NCBI GenBank assembly: GCA_029964075.1
Contig: CM057136.1
Location: forward strand, 1,736,001 to 1,800,000
DNA: 64,000 nt
Reading direction: 5' to 3'
From: Patiria pectinifera
Lineage: Eukaryota; Echinodermata; Asteroidea; Valvatida; Asterinidae
Part shown: in pieces, positions 59,968 through 64,000 of the stretch
How the letters are laid out: every line of letters begins with the position of its first letter
How positions within the stretch are numbered: position 1 is the first letter of the stretch
Notes under the pieces: generated by a model
What the model saw: only the letters and a program-made list of their open reading frames with translations
Database searches by the model: none
Told to the model about the DNA's origin: nothing
Program-made: the position numbers and the translations under genes

Positions 59968-60622
59968 GTGGGACACAGACGCACTGCATTATTCCGTGTT
60001 CCACTCGCGCTCGCAGGATTATATTATCTCCAAGTAAACTTGAATCCTCGATCCTGATTGGTTGATTCATGGCAACAACAGTGTGATATGAGCATAGATA
60101 CAGAATAAAAAGACTAGATCGGCAGCGCGTCCACACTACCCATTCGCTGTGCGATGAATCTACGCCATTCTTGTTGTCCCTCGTGGACGCGCAACTAATT
60201 AACGTAAAGTAATGGAGCTAAATGTATCTTTCCTCCAGCAGGTGACCAAGCTCAACGCGCGCGAAGCCCGAAATGCGCACCGAGTATTTACGCGATGCGC
60301 CCACGCGTTAGCGATAATGGTGCACTGTGCGCGTAAACGGTGTTGCGTTCGTCACGTTTTCGCGCATTAGTTGTATCTTTCCTCCAGCACGTGACCCTCC
60401 ATGAAATTCCGCGCGTGTGGACGCTCTGCCGATCTAGTCTTATTATTCTATATTAATGGATATGAGGCTGTATTGCACGGTCTGCGTATTGCGCTATTCT
60501 AAGATGCGAGCGACATTCCAGCTGCATGCGCTAAACCGCTAAACGGTTCGTGTTGAGCAATGGTCCAATTGTTCTGCGCGTCAAGTTTGCTTGAAGATAA
60601 ATTCGTTATCACACTCGCGCTC

Positions 60623-60725
60623 GTGGAACTCGGAAAATGTAGTGCGTCTGTGTCCCATAATACCAATCGACCTTCGGCCTCGTGGTATGTGGGACACAGA
60701 CGCACTACATTATTCCGTGTTCCAC
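60623..60725. repeat. Hairpin with 43 bp arms
   Basis: The arms 60,623-60,665 and 60,683-60,725 share ATGTAGTGCGTCTGTGTCCC and its complement, with few mismatches; the loop itself has a short GGCCGAAGGTC-type palindrome. Confidence 0.85.
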
Positions 60726-60745
60726 TCGCGCTCGCAGGATAACTT

Positions 60746-61077
60746 ATAATATATATTAGAAAAGTACTGAAGCTGTTACGTCAAGGTATCTTCAAGATGC
60801 TTAAAAAAATTGGCAAAACTCTTGTAATTATTAAAATTTGAAAAGTACTAAACATACTGTACATAGCACATGATATATCGCTTTGTATATATACGTTCAA
60901 ATGAGCTGCAGCTATATCCCTTTAGAATTCAAACGATTCAAGTGTAGATAAGAACAACATGGACAAGGCTAATTAAAAGTCGAAATGTTTCTTTTTTTTC
61001 CCCTCAATTTGTTTGCAAGAGTGTCCACCTTTTCTCAGTTTTCAAAATATATTTGCTTTTAGTTTTTTTGTTTTTTT
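60746..61077. other. Sequence shared with copy A
   Basis: It matches 20,310-20,600. No gene. Confidence 0.5.
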
Positions 61078-61211
61078 TAGCAGTGACAACGTCTATAAAC
61101 GTTACTGGTTGAGCCGTGCACGCACACGTTCCAAGGGCGAATCCGGGGGCCAGCAGGGCCAGGTGCCATGACCCCGCCCCCAACTAAACCAATTTTGTTT
61201 TTGTTTTCAAA

Positions 61212-61662
61212 ATGCTTGGCCGTTTTAAAAATCCGTTGTCGATGTCAAATATCATTCCTGTTCCAAACTCAGGCGACCTCTCAAATACGGACAATTACCA
61301 CGAAATCAGTGTCACCTGCGACATTGCCAAACTGTACAATCGCATGATTCTTAACAGGTTAAAAAGTGCCAAAGAACCAACAATCTGTGTGAATCAAAAT
61401 GGTTTCAGGGAAAGGAGGTCCAGCAATACTAGCTTTAAGGAGGGTCGTTGAAGAAGCGAAGAAGAACAATCTCCCGCAAAATGATGGGAATCCTTAAGGC
61501 TTATGGAGTTCCTCCCAGACCTCAAAGGGCCCTAAAATCAATGCATACTAACACCAGATCACGCCTGATGGTAAAACAACTGAATTCAATATGTCAGTAG
61601 GTCATCACTCTGGCTCTATTCCTGTTTATAATCGTGCTTGATATGCTCTTCGGAAGGCAACA
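61212..61662 (+). pseudogene. LINE reverse transcriptase remnant
   Basis: SNIIPVPNSGDLSNTDNYHE, ISVTCDIAKLYNRMILNR and NQNGFRERRSS are RT finger/palm blocks of a LINE; further on MMGILKAYGVP and LALFLFIIVLD appear in other frames. Frameshifts and missing sequence (no catalytic Asp pair) make it a decayed fragment. The clade is not certain. It lies in a stretch of B (61,078-63,230) missing from A. Confidence 0.7.
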
Positions 61663-63230
61663 GGTGGTAGAAATGCAGAGCTTGGGTTTACCATCATTCG
61701 TTCTAGAGTTGTACTTGAAATTGAATATAATGATCTTAAGGACATTTATCTTGTTATCATTCCCCATTTTTATCAAAAAGTGTACTCAATTCCTCTTGTA
61801 TAAAAGCGAATTACAATTTTGCTTTTCAAGTTACTGCTTTGACTGTTTTGGCCAACATAACACAGAAAAAAATGACCAGAGTTTGAATTGATGGCATGGT
61901 ATCTTTGTAATTCCTTTTTTTTCCTACCCCAAATTATGAATTTTATCCCCGCTCCCATAAGAGAGAGTTTTCCAAATTCATTTTTATGTTCCTGTACTGC
62001 AAGAAGTCTCGATATATGACTCTTAATTATTTCCCATGTCCAGTGGTCATAAAGTTATCTCCTTTAAATCTCTTATGTACGCACCTGAGAATACAATAAA
62101 AAGACCATAAGGTAACAAGAAGGTTATTCGATCTGGATCCAATTATCTCACCCCAAAATCTCAGCAGTATTGTAAAAACATCATAATCTTCTGTGAAGTT
62201 TAAACAAAATCGGCGAACCAGACCACGTGGCGAGCGAAAAAAAGGCCTCGTCCCACTGACTAAAAGACTCCTCCACAGTTTTAAATTGTCCAATTTTCCA
62301 ATGAGCTTTAGAGGCAGAAGTTGCCCATGCTACATTGATGCCGGCAAAAGAAATCGGTTGGATGAAAACTGATTGTTAACAGGAACTTAAGTTTGTTCAG
62401 ATTTGTTTAGACTCTTAGTGGCTTAAATAGTAATAATATACAATGACATGTATTTACATTTTGTAGTATCCTTTTTTTCATGAAGCAAATTGTGAAAAGG
62501 GTATTTTTGGAAGACCAGCTAGAATATGGATTTTTTTAAATCAAAATTCAATTATTTAAAGGAAGACTTTTGACCGGTTGCGCTCTTTTGGGCTCTAAAA
62601 ACGCACTTCTCACGAAATAATAATCATTGGAAAGATTAATGACAAGTGGAATATAAACGTGCACACAACTATATTCAATGGCTATTTTTCACTGCTAGAA
62701 ATACATAAAGGGAGGCAAAAATCGCTAACGCGCAAAAAAGTAAACAAACGGGTGTTTTCAACTCTTCTCTGGAAATTTCAGACATTTTGCACAGGACTTA
62801 CTGGGACCCAGAAAACACTACGTTTTGACATTCTGCGGATGGAAGTGCACCTGAAACTTTGATAATAATTACTTCAAGCGTCCCAAACTATTTTACTTGT
62901 TGAAGTATAATGAACGCAATAAGAGGGCGCTATTTGAAGTGGGTAAATTTGAGTCAATACAAAAGAGTTTACCCATTCAAAATCACTTCGTAAACTCATG
63001 GAATGAATATTATTCAGTATGCACTGCCGACAATTTTGTTCAACAGCACTATATAAAATTATAATAAATATTGCATGAAACTTTTCAAATATCCAATATA
63101 CCTTACTTAATTATCTTAGCAAATCTGGTATACACTATTTTCTTATTAGAAATGAGCATTATTATATATACATGTGGATTATTACTCTCTATTAATTGTC
63201 CTTTCCCACATCCACGGTTAAGCATGAATC
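61663..63230. other. Sequence of copy B absent from copy A, no gene seen
   Basis: It lies between the points matching about 20,600 and 20,665 in A. No conserved protein recognised. Confidence 0.4.
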
Positions 63231-63979
63231 TCAGTAACTGATGGAAATAGATTAAAAAAAATATGTAACTGTAAATATTCCTTAGCAAATTGTTTTTTCT
63301 TCTTTTTTCAATTTTCCCCCTTTTCTTTAACGTTTGAAGTGGTTAAAGGTAATCGACACCATTTGCAAACATTCAAACATAAAACATAAAAAGCATCCTG
63401 TGAAATAATTTCCGCCCAGTATTCTGTCTTTTTCCAGGCAAAAAATAACCATCATTACCTCACGATGGTTAGGTTAAACCTTCAAACAGTCAACAAAAAC
63501 ATGCTTTGCGTGAGAAAAAAAAAAATAAGAATGCATTGTTACAGGTTTCTCAAAAGTATGTCATCTACTGCGCATTATTTCGACATTTTCTTAGTGGTTT
63601 TATTAGTAACCTTCTTCAGATTTATTGCTTATTGTTTATTGAAATGGCAAATATAAACTTTTTTCTGCAAATGGTGACCATTACCTTAAAGCCAATTGAA
63701 TTAATTGATTTTAGTCAAAGACATGATGGAGAAAGTTTGGCATATCACGACACAAGTCTTTTCTTCCACGTCTCTATTCTGTGTTAAATTTATATTTATT
63801 CAATAAAAGCACTTTAGATAGAGTGTAAGCGTGCACCTGCTGTTTTGTGTTGTTTCTAGATATCATTTATTACTGTCAGTGATCTTTTAAAGTGTCTCTT
63901 GGCCTTACGTGTATCTTTCAAGGCTACATTTGTGCTGGTCCCAGAGGGCAAGCCTAGTGTGCTCCAAATCACGCACCCA
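63231..63979. other. Right end of duplication copy B
   Basis: It matches 20,665-21,280, including GGTAATCGACACCATTTGCA and GGTCCCAGAGGGCAAGCCTA. Confidence 0.6.
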
Positions 63980-64000
63980 CTGACCAGACCTGACATGACC
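63980..64000 (+). repeat. Start of (CCTGA)n satellite, copy B
   Basis: The window ends as the pentamer array begins, at the same place as in copy A (21,311). Confidence 0.6.

Larger units (their letters stand above)
59541..60745. mobile_element. Nested palindromic MITEs, present in B and absent in A
   Basis: Copy A is continuous at about 20,297. In B this 1.2 kb insertion has two versions of a block with TGAGGCTGTATTGCACGGTC and TGCATGCGCTAAACCGCTAA (59,605 and 60,465), several palindromes, and an inner element at about 60,093-60,459 whose ends (GACTAGATCGGCAG, CTGCCGATCTAGTC) are inverted. No coding capacity. Confidence 0.75.

Overview
This is a repeat-rich window of an animal nuclear genome, about 60% A+T. 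It has intron-bearing secreted-protein modules (F5/8 type C, C-type lectin, PAN/apple), a Ngaro-type tyrosine-recombinase retrotransposon, LINEs, hAT, Mutator-like and mariner-like elements, and many foldback repeats. This mix suggests a marine invertebrate deuterostome, with an echinoderm the best guess and hemichordate or amphioxus possible. Nothing looks bacterial, and most open frames in the window are chance frames in repeats.

Layout. 0.4-1.6 kb: minisatellite of about 58 bp units. 2.1-7.3 kb: Ngaro-like retrotransposon with gag, RT, RNase H, an SGNH-hydrolase-like domain and a tyrosine recombinase. 7.7-12.5 kb: copies of one repeat family with GGCCGGGAAAACCT ends. 13.3-21.3 kb: duplication copy A, with a foldback element (9-bp target duplication), a three-exon F5/8C module and a mariner-like MITE, ending at a (CCTGA)n satellite. 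22.5-25.3 kb: CCCTCAC motif cluster and a Gypsy-like fossil. 25.9-29.1 kb: minisatellite and inverted-repeat elements. 31.0 kb: a possible signal-peptide exon. 33.2-36.4 kb: LINE remnants on the minus strand. 39.6-41.6 kb: hAT transposase relic and two broken lectin/PAN copies. 43.5-46.6 kb: tandem array of 987/889 bp units. 46.6-64.0 kb: duplication copy B, with the second F5/8C module and many later insertions.

The main result is that copies A and B are paralogues, so each acts as an empty-site control for insertions in the other. In B the foldback element is split by a 4.7 kb element with about 0.93 kb terminal inverted repeats (5-bp duplication ATAAT). One arm of that element is itself split by a 1.0 kb hAT MITE (8-bp duplication GTGCTGGG). 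Both empty sites are visible in the window.

Host genes. Each duplication copy encodes a full F5/8C domain ending in a stop codon, with matching exon phases. Copy B has all visible splice sites; copy A has lost the AG before its last exon. The lectin/PAN pair between them is broken. Together they look like a small, decaying cluster of secreted recognition proteins.
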